DNA from: Bacteroidota bacterium
GTDB taxonomy: Bacteria; Bacteroidota; Bacteroidia; Chitinophagales; Chitinophagaceae
Direction of reading: 5' to 3'
DNA: 41,391 bases
Assembly (NCBI GenBank): GCA_026391435.1
Contig: JAPLEJ010000044.1
Coordinates: forward strand, 1 to 41,391
Both the position numbers and the translations under genes were made by a program. Under the pieces are notes generated by a model. It had not been told where the DNA came from and ran no database searches. It worked only from the letters and a program-made list of their open reading frames with translations. This document shows, piece by piece, positions 33,646 through 41,391 of this stretch (positions are counted from its first letter, which is position 1; each line of letters begins with the position of its first letter).

Positions 33646-34587
33646 CTACTGTCCTATTTTGTAATCAAATAAGGTTGCAGTGAACAATCCCCTTTCTCTC
33701 TTTTTAAAAATAACATCCCAATTGCCTTTATACCTTAAAATTTTAGGGACCAATTGGCCATTAAAATAATTCATCTCTACTTCCATAGATACATTAAAAT
33801 CATATACGCCTGCCTTATAGCTTAATGAATAGTTACGGCCCAGTACTTCTAATGTTTTAGGATTAAACCAGGTGATCATTTGGTCTACTACAATTCGGTC
33901 TTTTGCAAAAAAGCCTAAATCGACCTTTGGTTGCACATCAAAAACATATACTAATTGCCCATGGTATTCAACATAATCCAATTTGTAATCATATAATTCA
34001 TGGGCCGATTCATCATACAAATCTAGTTTATTACCGATAAAAGGAATACCAGGAATTTTTTTACCAGGATTAAAAAACAACATCTTTAATTGCTCCTTTG
34101 CTTTTTCAATTCCAGAACCTTTAATCACTCTATTTTTACCCGATACTATATTAGTTTCACCACAAATACTCCCTTTGGTAAAAAACAAGCTTGCATATAA
34201 GGAAGGAGTGGTATAATTATATTCTCCTTTTTTATTGAGTAAATCGCCAGTGATTGTTTCTTCCAATACATCCATTGTACGACAACCTCCTATTTTATTT
34301 TGCCTGGTTTTACTATTTAACGAAGCTTGCATCTTATTATTTTCATCCGCCATCTCAATATGATTATAAGAGCTATAGCCAATAGTGCGAAGGGTTTTAA
34401 ATGCCTTGTAAAAGCTTGTATCTTGTTTAATTCTTTGTAAGATTTCCTTATAATCAAAATGATTCCTTACAATGGCTTCCGTTAAAGTAAATTTTTGACC
34501 ATCGTCCATAATGGTTGAATCCTGAGCAATACAATTATAGCTTAATGAAATAAATAGTATAATAAAAAAAGATGGATGCAGTTTCAT
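33646..34587 (-). CDS. Secreted protein of unknown function
   Basis: The 313-residue protein has a signal peptide of about 22 residues (hydrophobic IILFISLSYN, then CIAQ), so it is likely periplasmic or outer-membrane associated. The body is mixed alpha/beta, with an N-terminal helical part (about 30-70) and a beta-rich C-terminal half (about 190-313, with YHGQLVYVFDVQPKVDLGFF and a final LFDYKIGQ). This is reminiscent of outer-membrane-associated folds with repeated strands, but I do not recognise a family. It starts 19 bases after the def stop and is the last gene of a trmH-ubiA-ruvX-def operon. Confidence 0.7.
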   Translation of the reverse strand: MKLHPSFFIILFISLSYNCIAQDSTIMDDGQKFTLTEAIVRNHFDYKEILQRIKQDTSFYKAFKTLRTIGYSSYNHIEMADENNKMQASLNSKTRQNKIGGCRTMDVLEETITGDLLNKKGEYNYTTPSLYASLFFTKGSICGETNIVSGKNRVIKGSGIEKAKEQLKMLFFNPGKKIPGIPFIGNKLDLYDESAHELYDYKLDYVEYHGQLVYVFDVQPKVDLGFFAKDRIVVDQMITWFNPKTLEVLGRNYSLSYKAGVYDFNVSMEVEMNYFNGQLVPKILRYKGNWDVIFKKRERGLFTATLFDYKIGQ

Positions 34588-34606
34588 TGAGCTAGGTTAA
34601 ACTATG

Positions 34607-35182
34607 TTATTTAATTTGAGTCATTTTGTAATCCACTTTTACCTTTCCTTTTGAAATATCATTGAGTTTCCCTTGTAATATCTTACGTCGTAGCGGTTTT
34701 AAGTAATCAATAAAAAGCTTTCCTTGGATATGATCATATTCATGCAATATCACCCTTGCCGATATCCCTTTAAAAGTTTCAGTGTGAGATACAAAATTTT
34801 CATCCATATAACTTAAAGTGACTTCGGCTGGTCTTAATACATCTTCTCTAATTTTAGGAATACTTAAACAGCCTTCATTATAAACCCAATCTTCACCACC
34901 TGTAGAAAGTATTTGTGCATTAATGAATGCTTTTTTGAAACCTGGGGCATCTACATAAGTCTCATCCCCTTCCTCTCTATTGGCAAATATCTGCTCACTG
35001 TCCATCACGAATAATCGAATGTTTTTATTTATTTGAGGTGCTGCTAAGCCAACTCCATTGCTTTCATACATTGTCTCCCACATATCTTCCAACAATTTTG
35101 AAAAATTAGGATATTCGGCAGTGATAGGCTCACTCACCTTTCGTAAAATAGCTGCTCCGTATGCAACAATGGGTAAAATCAT
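34607..35182 (-). CDS. def: Peptide deformylase
   Basis: Deformylase removes the formyl group from the N terminus of new proteins. The 191-residue protein has the three motifs GVGLAAPQI (43-51), EGCLSIP (103-109, metal ligand C105) and HEYDH (147-151, ligands H147 and H151 with catalytic E148). Length is normal. The central insertion around 63-85 is usual for Bacteroidota forms. It sits 47 bases after ruvX and before the secreted unknown. Confidence 0.96.
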   Translation of the reverse strand: MILPIVAYGAAILRKVSEPITAEYPNFSKLLEDMWETMYESNGVGLAAPQINKNIRLFVMDSEQIFANREEGDETYVDAPGFKKAFINAQILSTGGEDWVYNEGCLSIPKIREDVLRPAEVTLSYMDENFVSHTETFKGISARVILHEYDHIQGKLFIDYLKPLRRKILQGKLNDISKGKVKVDYKMTQIK

Positions 35183-35229
35183 ACAAAAATCAATTATAGT
35201 GGATGCAAAGTTATCAATAAAAGATGGTT

Positions 35230-35643
35230 TTACGAGCGGCTAGATAGATATTCCTGTAAAAGCATCGTAGCTGCAACCCGATCAATGGTTTTTTTATCCC
35301 TGCGATCATTTTTCTTCATTCCCATTTCTACCATCGCACGAACAGCATTTTTTGAGCTATATCTTTCATCTACTGTAATGACAGGTATGGTTGGAAATTT
35401 TTTTTCAAGTGTTTCAATGGCTTTTTTAACCAATGGTGTTGCATGCGTAGGGGTATTATCCAAATTTAGTGGTTCTCCTATTAAAATAAGTTCCACTGGT
35501 TCCTTTAAAAAATAATCTGCTAAAAAAGTATATAAATTTTTAGTGTCTACCGTCGTTAAAGCGGTTGCAATAATTTGAAGTGGATCAGTCACTGCTAACC
35601 CACATCTCTTGCCTCCAAAATCAATACAAATAATTCTAGCCAA
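35230..35643 (-). CDS. ruvX: Holliday-junction resolvase-like RuvX/YqgF
   Basis: YqgF/RuvX is an RNase H-fold nuclease, linked to 16S rRNA 5'-end maturation and proposed as a Holliday-junction resolvase. The 137-residue protein has the start ARIICIDFGGKRCGLAVTD with catalytic Asp8, the LILIGEPLNLD block, TVDERYSS, and the C-terminal DRVAATMLLQEYL. The start codon appears to be TTG at 35643, with no suitable ATG upstream. It lies 12 bases after the UbiA-type gene. Confidence 0.92.
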   Translation of the reverse strand: MARIICIDFGGKRCGLAVTDPLQIIATALTTVDTKNLYTFLADYFLKEPVELILIGEPLNLDNTPTHATPLVKKAIETLEKKFPTIPVITVDERYSSKNAVRAMVEMGMKKNDRRDKKTIDRVAATMLLQEYLSSRS

Positions 35644-35655
35644 TGTTTTTATTCG

Positions 35656-36549
35656 TTAAAGTGGTGAATGAAAAATTTGAACCAATACAGCACCAATGAC
35701 AAAAATACTAAATACAATGCTAGCAATTCCATTCGCTGTCATAAATGCTAGGTTTACTTTACTTAAATCATGCGGCTTTACAATGCGCTGTTGATAAAAT
35801 AACATACCCACAAAAACAATTAGCCCTAGTATGTATAAAAAATGGAATCCCCCTACAAAATAAGCAAGTATTACAAATGAGGCAGAATATACATGCAATA
35901 CTCTTGAAATGCGTAAGGCCTTTCTTAGTCCCCAATGACTTGGAATAGAGTATAAAGATTGTGATTGATCAAAATCGATGTCTTGTAAGGCATAAATAAT
36001 ATCAAACCCACTCACCCAAAATATGACTGAAAATGAAAAAAGTAAAGGCAATAAAGCAAAACTTCCTGTTACCGCTAAGTAAGCACCAATCGGCGCTAAG
36101 GACAAGCCGATGCCTAATACCAAATGACATAAATAGGTAAATCGTTTAGTATAACTATAAAACAAAATAACAAATAAGGCAACTGGAGATAAATAAAAAC
36201 AAATGGGATTTATAAAATAAGTTGCTGCGATAAAAATAGATGCATTGATAAAAATAAACAATAATGCTTTTTCTGCTTTAATAATACCAGCTGGTATTTC
36301 ACGAATGGCAGTACGGGGATTTAATTTATCAAAGTGCCTATCTAAGTATCTATTAAATGCCATTGCGGTGGACCTTGCCGATACCATACATAGGAGTACT
36401 AAAATAAATTTAAGTAACATGTGATCTACAGTATTGTGTTGTAACCACATTTCTCTACAGCCCAATACAAAACCAATAAGTGCAAAAGGTAAGGCAAAAA
36501 TGGTATGCGAAAACTTAACCAAACTGAAATAATTTTTTACTGTCGACAT
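35656..36549 (-). CDS. UbiA family prenyltransferase (UbiA/MqnP type)
   Basis: UbiA-family enzymes attach a polyprenyl chain to an aromatic ring in quinone synthesis, in the inner membrane. The 297-residue protein has about eight to nine membrane helices and the first metal-diphosphate motif AFNRYLDRHFDKLNPRT (N66, D70, D74). The second motif is YALQDIDFD (D190, D192, D194). Motif spelling is closer to the 4-hydroxybenzoate/MqnP type than to MenA, so a role in menaquinone by the futalosine route is likely but not certain; no mqn gene is in the window. It lies between the trmH-like gene and ruvX. Confidence 0.87.
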   Translation of the reverse strand: MSTVKNYFSLVKFSHTIFALPFALIGFVLGCREMWLQHNTVDHMLLKFILVLLCMVSARSTAMAFNRYLDRHFDKLNPRTAIREIPAGIIKAEKALLFIFINASIFIAATYFINPICFYLSPVALFVILFYSYTKRFTYLCHLVLGIGLSLAPIGAYLAVTGSFALLPLLFSFSVIFWVSGFDIIYALQDIDFDQSQSLYSIPSHWGLRKALRISRVLHVYSASFVILAYFVGGFHFLYILGLIVFVGMLFYQQRIVKPHDLSKVNLAFMTANGIASIVFSIFVIGAVLVQIFHSPL

Positions 36550-36581
36550 ATGCTATTTATAATTAAATATGATCTTATACT

Positions 36582-37112
36582 TTATCGAACCATTTCCCAT
36601 AAAACAATGGCCGCTGCCACTGAAATATTTAAAGAATGTTTCATGCCATATTGAGGGATTTCAATAGCGCCATCACAAAGCGATAAAACATCTTCACTCA
36701 CACCCTCCACTTCATTACCAAAAACAAATGCTAAGGAAGTTTCCTTTTTATTGGGTAAAAATGCATCTAACTGATCCAATGACACACTACCATGCGTTTG
36801 TTCAATAGCAAATACTTTAAACCCTTTTTGTTTTAAAGATTGTACCGCTTCCACTGTCGTTTCATAATAAACCCAATCCACCGATTCGGTTGCCCCTAAA
36901 GCCGTTTTATGAATATCGCGATGCGGTGGCTGAGGAGTAAAGCCACATAAACAAATACCCCCTATTAAAAAAGCGTCGGCAGTCCTAAAAACGCTCCCTA
37001 CATTATGCATACTACGAATCTGATCCATGACCAATATAATCGGCTTTTTGTGGGCCTCTTTAAAATCGGCTACCGACATTCGGCCTAAGTCCTCCATACT
37101 CATTTTACGCAT
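36582..37112 (-). CDS. TrmH-like SPOUT RNA 2'-O-methyltransferase
   Basis: SPOUT enzymes of the TrmH/SpoU family methylate ribose 2'-OH groups of tRNA or rRNA using SAM. The 176-residue protein shows MHNVGSVFRTAD (35-46) with the catalytic Arg, FGNEVEGVS (131-139) and IPQYGMKHSLNISVAAAI (152-169), the three family motifs that build the trefoil knot. No N-terminal L30e-like domain is seen, so it is the compact form. The ATG at 37112 is used; Met4 and Met6 are also possible. The first gene of a five-gene operon, it is divergent from mutS. The target nucleotide is unknown. Confidence 0.87.
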   Translation of the reverse strand: MRKMSMEDLGRMSVADFKEAHKKPIILVMDQIRSMHNVGSVFRTADAFLIGGICLCGFTPQPPHRDIHKTALGATESVDWVYYETTVEAVQSLKQKGFKVFAIEQTHGSVSLDQLDAFLPNKKETSLAFVFGNEVEGVSEDVLSLCDGAIEIPQYGMKHSLNISVAAAIVLWEMVR

Positions 37113-37144
37113 ATGCAAAAGTACGCTTTTTATGAAAAATTATG

Positions 37145-37152
37145 TAGGTTTG
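37145..37152 (+). promoter_or_regulatory. -7 box before mutS
   Basis: TAGGTTTG matches TAnnTTTG exactly and ends six bases before the chosen mutS ATG at 37159. This would give a very short leader or leaderless mRNA, and argues against the longer upstream frame. Confidence 0.5.
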
Positions 37153-37158
37153 TCGTCC

Positions 37159-39756
37159 ATGTCAAAATCAAGTGCAGATACTCCTTTAATGCAACAGCAC
37201 CGGGCTATAAAACAAAAATACCCGGATGCGATATTGTTGTTTAGAGTGGGTGATTTTTATGAGACATTTGGCTCTGATGCCATCATTGCATCCAAGGTTT
37301 TAGGCATTACATTAACCAAACGAAATAATGGAGCAGCCTCTTCGAGTGAATTGGCTGGATTTCCCCATCTTAGTTTGGATACTTATTTACATAAATTAGT
37401 GAAAGCAGGTCATCGCGTGGCCATATGTGATCAATTGGAAGATCCTAAAAATGTAAAAGGTATTGTAAAAAGAGGGGTTACTGATATGCTTACTCCGGGT
37501 ATAGCGACCAACGATAAATTATTGGAACATAAAAACAATAATTTCTTAGCTGCCCTTTATGTTGAAAATGATAAAGGGGGTATTGCTTTTTTAGATATTA
37601 CGACTGGTGAATTTTTAGTGGCCGAAGGCAATACCGATTACTTAGATAAATTATTACAAAGCTTACAACCAGCTGAAATTTTATTTCCTAAAAACTACCA
37701 GACCACATTTAAGGAGGTTTTTGGAAACCAATTTTATACTTACGGACTAGACAGCTGGATATTTGACGCACCCTTTGCTACTGAATTACTTTTAAAGCAG
37801 TTTCAAACTCAAAATTTAAAAGGATTTGGCATTGAAGATCAAACCCTAGGCATTATTGCAGCAGGTGCTATTTTACATTATTTAAAAGAAACGGAACACC
37901 CCCACTTACAACATATTCACAAAATTCAACGAATGGTTCGAGATGAAATTTTGTGGATGGACAAATTTACCATTCGAAATTTAGAACTCATTGGCAATGG
38001 CAGCGATCGCAAAGGCTTACTCGAAATAATGGATGCCACTAAAAGCCCTATGGGTGCCCGTTTATTAAAAAGATGGTTGGTATTCCCACTACAATCCATA
38101 GAACAAATCGATCATCGTTTAAATACCGTTTCCACGTTTATTGAAGATGCCACATTAACGCAACAATTAAGCGATTTGATTGAATCCTGCGGCGACTTAG
38201 AAAGATTGGCTAGCAAACTTTCGACTCGAAAAATTCAACCGCGCGAATTTTTACAATTAGGTAAATCAATTGCAGCTGTCGTTGAAATAAAAAAAATAAT
38301 ACAACAAAACGATAATGCTTATTTGCAACAAGTAAGCAAGGATCTTTTGACCTGCGAAAACAGTATGAATGCCATTTTTGCTTCATTAAACGAGCAAGCA
38401 CCTGCAACGGTTGTGAAAGGCGGATTTATCAAGCAAGGTATTTCTTCTACTCTAGATGAACTTAGAAATATATCAAGCGGAGGAAAAGAATATCTAACGC
38501 AATTACAAAATAAGGAAGCCGAAACCACAGGTATTTCATCCCTGAAAATAGGATACAATAATGTGTATGGCTATTATTTAGAAGTGACGCATGTGCACAA
38601 AAATAAAGTGCCGAGTGAATGGATACGCAAACAAACCTTAACCACTGCCGAAAGATATATCACTCCTGAATTAAAAATTTACGAAGAAACCATTTTAGGT
38701 GCAGAGGATAAAATTTTAACATTGGAAAATGAATTGTACCAACAATTATTGGACCAAGTATTGTTAGACTTAAATGCAATTCAAAAAAATGGACAGTTAG
38801 TGGGCGTATTGGATTGCTTGCTATGCTTTGCAGTTATAGCAAAAGAAAATAAGTATTGCAAACCCACACTTACTAAGGATACCATTTTAAAAATTGAAGC
38901 AGGAAGGCATCCTGTCATAGAGAAAAGCTTACCTATCGATCAATCTTATATTCCGAACGATGTTTTTTTAGACCCTGCTACACAACAAATCATTATTTTA
39001 ACTGGTCCCAATATGAGTGGCAAGAGCGCCGTGTTAAGACAAACTGCACTCATTACTTTAATGGCACATATGGGCTCCTATGTTCCTGCTCAAAGTGCTG
39101 ACATTCCATTGACCGACAAAATATTTACTCGCGTCGGGGCCAACGATAATTTAAATGCAGGCGAATCTACTTTTATGGTGGAGATGCTTGAAACTGCCAG
39201 TATCTTAAATAATATTAGTGATCGAAGTTTAATTTTATTAGATGAAATTGGCCGTGGCACTTCCACCTATGATGGTATTTCGATTGCATGGAGTATTGTT
39301 GAATACTTATATCAATCAAATCAAAAGCCAAAAACATTATTTGCGACACATTATCATGAATTGAATGATTTAGAAGCTCAATTATCTACTGTGCATAATT
39401 TTCATGTGAGTCATAAGGAAGTAGGTAATAAAATTATTTTTTTACGCAAATTAACTAAGGGTGGCAGCACGCATAGTTTTGGTATTCATGTGGCTAAAAT
39501 GGCCGGCATGCCCACTATTTTAGTTGACCGAGCCAATGCTATTTTAAACGAAATGGAATTAAAAAATAAGGGAAGTCAAAATTTAGCAACGCCTTTGGCC
39601 CAAGAACCTAATACTAAATATCAATTATCAATTTTTGATGCGCACACAGAAACTTTTGAATCTATCCGAAAGGAATTAGACGCGATTGACATTAACAACC
39701 TAACACCAGTTGAAGCTTTAATGAAATTACAAGCCATTAAAAAGAAACTGAATTAA
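37159..39756 (+). CDS. mutS: DNA mismatch repair protein MutS
   Basis: MutS finds mismatches and starts repair with MutL. The 865-residue protein has the mismatch-binding LLFRVGDFYETF motif near the N terminus, connector, core and clamp domains, and a C-terminal ATPase with Walker A TGPNMSGKS (615-623) and Walker B LILLDEIGRGTS (D695, E696). The frame is open from 37027, but the ATG at 37159 was chosen: it places the start just before the conserved PLMQQHRAIKQKYPDA and after a promoter box, and avoids antisense overlap with the trmH-like gene. It overlaps dapA by four bases, tail to tail. Length is normal for MutS1. Confidence 0.96.
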   Translation: MSKSSADTPLMQQHRAIKQKYPDAILLFRVGDFYETFGSDAIIASKVLGITLTKRNNGAASSSELAGFPHLSLDTYLHKLVKAGHRVAICDQLEDPKNVKGIVKRGVTDMLTPGIATNDKLLEHKNNNFLAALYVENDKGGIAFLDITTGEFLVAEGNTDYLDKLLQSLQPAEILFPKNYQTTFKEVFGNQFYTYGLDSWIFDAPFATELLLKQFQTQNLKGFGIEDQTLGIIAAGAILHYLKETEHPHLQHIHKIQRMVRDEILWMDKFTIRNLELIGNGSDRKGLLEIMDATKSPMGARLLKRWLVFPLQSIEQIDHRLNTVSTFIEDATLTQQLSDLIESCGDLERLASKLSTRKIQPREFLQLGKSIAAVVEIKKIIQQNDNAYLQQVSKDLLTCENSMNAIFASLNEQAPATVVKGGFIKQGISSTLDELRNISSGGKEYLTQLQNKEAETTGISSLKIGYNNVYGYYLEVTHVHKNKVPSEWIRKQTLTTAERYITPELKIYEETILGAEDKILTLENELYQQLLDQVLLDLNAIQKNGQLVGVLDCLLCFAVIAKENKYCKPTLTKDTILKIEAGRHPVIEKSLPIDQSYIPNDVFLDPATQQIIILTGPNMSGKSAVLRQTALITLMAHMGSYVPAQSADIPLTDKIFTRVGANDNLNAGESTFMVEMLETASILNNISDRSLILLDEIGRGTSTYDGISIAWSIVEYLYQSNQKPKTLFATHYHELNDLEAQLSTVHNFHVSHKEVGNKIIFLRKLTKGGSTHSFGIHVAKMAGMPTILVDRANAILNEMELKNKGSQNLATPLAQEPNTKYQLSIFDAHTETFESIRKELDAIDINNLTPVEALMKLQAIKKKLN

Positions 39757-40637
39757 GCCGACATCTGCTTTAAGCAATTTTTAATTTTCACTTGCAAATC
39801 TGCCGAAGCGGGAACTAAGGGTAAACGAAGTTCATTTTGAAGTAACCCTTGCTCAAACATAAAAGCTTTAATACCTGCAGGATTATTTTCGGCATACATG
39901 TGTGAATATGCATTTAGCATACTATCATTCAAGATTTTCGATTTTGCGAAATCACCTAATAAAGCAAATTGAATCATGTCCGAAAATTGTTTTGGAAATG
40001 CATTCGCAGCCACACTTATCACACCATCCATTCCACATGCAATTTGAGCCATCACTAATTCATCATCTCCACTCACAACTAAAAAATCAGATGGGCGATC
40101 TTTTAAAATAGCAATAGTTTGCGCCATTTCTGGACCTGCTTCTTTAATACCAGCAATATTAGAATGCACTGCTAAACGAAGTGTTGTATCTGCCGACATA
40201 TTACGACCTGTTCGACCAGGTACATTGTATAAAATAATGGGCTTAGGAGCAGCATCTGCTAAAGCAATATAATGTTGGTACAATCCCTCTTGTGCAGGTT
40301 TGTTGTAATAAGGAGTAACGCTTAATATTGCTACCACTTTTGTCAAATCAAATTTGCTGAATGATTTTACAACTTCTGCGGTATTATTTCCTCCAATACC
40401 CACCACCACAGGTACCCTATTATTTATTTTATTGACAGTAAAATTAAATACTTCTATTTTTTCTTCTTCACTCAATACCACCGACTCTCCTGTAGTACCT
40501 AATGTGACGATGTAATTTACGCCACCTGCAATTTGAAAATCAATGATATTTTCGAGTGCAGCAAAATCAATTGATTTATCTTTTTTAAACGGCGTTACAA
40601 TTGCAACACCCGTTCCTTTTAAAATTTGTCTTAGCAT
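39753..40637 (-). CDS. dapA: 4-hydroxy-tetrahydrodipicolinate synthase
   Basis: DapA condenses pyruvate and aspartate semialdehyde, the first step of the lysine and diaminopimelate branch. The 294-residue TIM-barrel protein has the GTTGE motif (47-51), YYNKPAQEGLYQHY, YNVPGRTGRN with catalytic Tyr137, and the Schiff-base Lys165 in GIKEAG. The frame is open to 40703, but the ATG at 40637 begins at the family start, MLRQILKGTG. It lies 25 bases after accA on the same strand, so the two are likely co-transcribed. It ends against mutS with a four-base overlap. Confidence 0.96.
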   Translation of the reverse strand: MLRQILKGTGVAIVTPFKKDKSIDFAALENIIDFQIAGGVNYIVTLGTTGESVVLSEEEKIEVFNFTVNKINNRVPVVVGIGGNNTAEVVKSFSKFDLTKVVAILSVTPYYNKPAQEGLYQHYIALADAAPKPIILYNVPGRTGRNMSADTTLRLAVHSNIAGIKEAGPEMAQTIAILKDRPSDFLVVSGDDELVMAQIACGMDGVISVAANAFPKQFSDMIQFALLGDFAKSKILNDSMLNAYSHMYAENNPAGIKAFMFEQGLLQNELRLPLVPASADLQVKIKNCLKQMSA

Positions 40638-40662
40638 AGTGAGTAAATATAAAATAATATTG

Positions 40663-41391
40663 TTACGCTTCCTCCCAAAATCCCATTTTACTGTATTTTT
40701 CAATTCTGTTTTCGGTCCTCTTTGTAGGATCTATATTTTGTACCGATGCCAACGCTGCTATTATTTTTTCCTTTAAAATTTGGGCAGCCTCAGGGTAACT
40801 CCAATGTGCCCCTCCAACAGGTTCAGATACAATTTCATCAATTAGGCCAAAACCTTTCATATCATTCGCTGTTAACTTGAGTTGTTCTGCGGCTAACTCC
40901 TTTTTATCCCAGCTGCGCCATAATATGGAACTACAACTTTCAGGAGAAATCACGGTATACCAGGTGTTTTCCATCATGAGGGTTTTGTCTCCCACTCCAA
41001 TACCCAAGGCACCACCGCTGGCCCCTTCACCTATGATACAGATAATAATGGGCACTTTTAAACGGATCATCTCATATATATTCCTAGCAATGGCTTCTCC
41101 TTGGCCTCTTTCCTCCGCTTCTAGGCCTGGAAATGCCCCAGGAGTATCAATTAGGCATACGACTGGTTTATTGAACTTTTCGGCCAATTTCATGAGCCTA
41201 AGGGCTTTTCGGTAGCCTTCAGGATTGGCCATCCCAAAATTGCGTAATTGACGCGCTTTGGTATTACTTCCTTTTTGCTGCCCAATCATCATGACCGTTT
41301 GACCCCCTAATTCAGCGAATCCACCTACCATCGCTTTATCATCTTTTACATTACGATCACCATGTAATTCAATAAACTTATCACACATTAA
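40663..41391 (-). CDS. accA: Acetyl-CoA carboxylase carboxyltransferase alpha subunit (5' end missing)
   Basis: AccA with AccD transfers the carboxyl group from biotin to acetyl-CoA, making malonyl-CoA for fatty acids. The frame reads through the window edge (the last codon, 41389-41391, is Leu), so about a quarter of the protein, the N terminus, is missing. The visible 243 codons contain [39 protein letters not shown], and the oxyanion-hole [15 protein letters not shown], then [11 protein letters not shown]. It ends 25 bases before dapA. Nothing suggests a frameshift. Confidence 0.96.
   Translation of the reverse strand, partial: LMCDKFIELHGDRNVKDDKAMVGGFAELGGQTVMMIGQQKGSNTKARQLRNFGMANPEGYRKALRLMKLAEKFNKPVVCLIDTPGAFPGLEAEERGQGEAIARNIYEMIRLKVPIIICIIGEGASGGALGIGVGDKTLMMENTWYTVISPESCSSILWRSWDKKELAAEQLKLTANDMKGFGLIDEIVSEPVGGAHWSYPEAAQILKEKIIAALASVQNIDPTKRTENRIEKYSKMGFWEEA

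Noticed and set aside
37027..37158. Upstream extension of mutS by 44 codons
   Set aside because: It would overlap the trmH-like gene on the other strand and the promoter box at 37145-37152; homologues start near the ATG at 37159.
40877..41215. 112-codon plus-strand open frame across accA
   Set aside because: It lies opposite a conserved accA stretch with intact catalytic motifs and has no independent signal.

Overview
The window reads as AT-rich chromosomal DNA of a Bacteroidota bacterium, most likely of the Chitinophagaceae or a close relative. The pointers are: dxr-rseP and rplQ-carA neighbourhoods, a zinc-ligand-poor L36, an Oar-type TonB-dependent receptor with a carboxypeptidase-regulatory domain, signal peptides ending in 'AQ', a tmRNA tag ending YAMAA, scarce Shine-Dalgarno sequences, and Bacteroidota-type -7 boxes (TAnnTTTG) before rplU, infA and mutS. 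Species cannot be told from the sequence alone.

Layout. Bases 1-609 are the only accessory-looking stretch: the first codons of an IS3-type transposase at the window edge, a truncated tyrosine-integrase N terminus, and a gene-free piece with a strong hairpin. They lie directly downstream of the 3' end of tmRNA (ssrA, 610-979, minus strand), a classic island integration site. Next comes a minus-strand GH3-dxr-rseP operon, then plus-strand rplU-rpmA, a Lys/Ala/Pro-repeat histone-like protein with a clear terminator, and a PolX/PHP protein. Then follow a cytosolic GH13 enzyme divergent from an APC permease, a PIG-L/ThuA-like secreted protein with a previously untracked 47-residue membrane ORF behind it, a gamma-glutamyltransferase, and a 1560-residue TamB. 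Minus-strand aroQ and carA follow, then the alpha ribosomal operon (infA-rpmJ-rpsM-rpsK-rpsD-rpoA-rplQ), bounded by terminator-like hairpins on both sides. After a four-helix membrane protein and a TolB-like propeller come plus-strand rpe and phoH, the TonB-dependent receptor, and a YbdK-type ligase. The end holds a tight minus-strand operon (TrmH-like methyltransferase, UbiA-type prenyltransferase, ruvX, def, secreted unknown), mutS on the plus strand, and accA-dapA on the minus strand, with accA cut by the window end.

How the genes work together. Most of the window is housekeeping: translation (L21, L27, L36, L17, S13, S11, S4, IF-1, peptide deformylase, tmRNA rescue), transcription (RpoA), isoprenoid and prenyl-quinone supply (Dxr, UbiA family), lipid and amino-acid precursors (AccA, DapA, AroQ, CarA), genome upkeep (MutS, RuvX, PolX-like) and envelope biogenesis or proteolysis (RseP, TamB, TonB receptor, several secreted proteins).

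I did not find a convincing new multi-gene system. The items most worth a second look are the tmRNA-linked island scar, a PolX homologue whose polymerase active site looks broken while its PHP nuclease site looks intact, the small membrane ORF overlapping the permease end, the paired dyads before phoH, and hairpins inside the alpha operon. No CRISPR array, tRNA or rRNA gene was seen.
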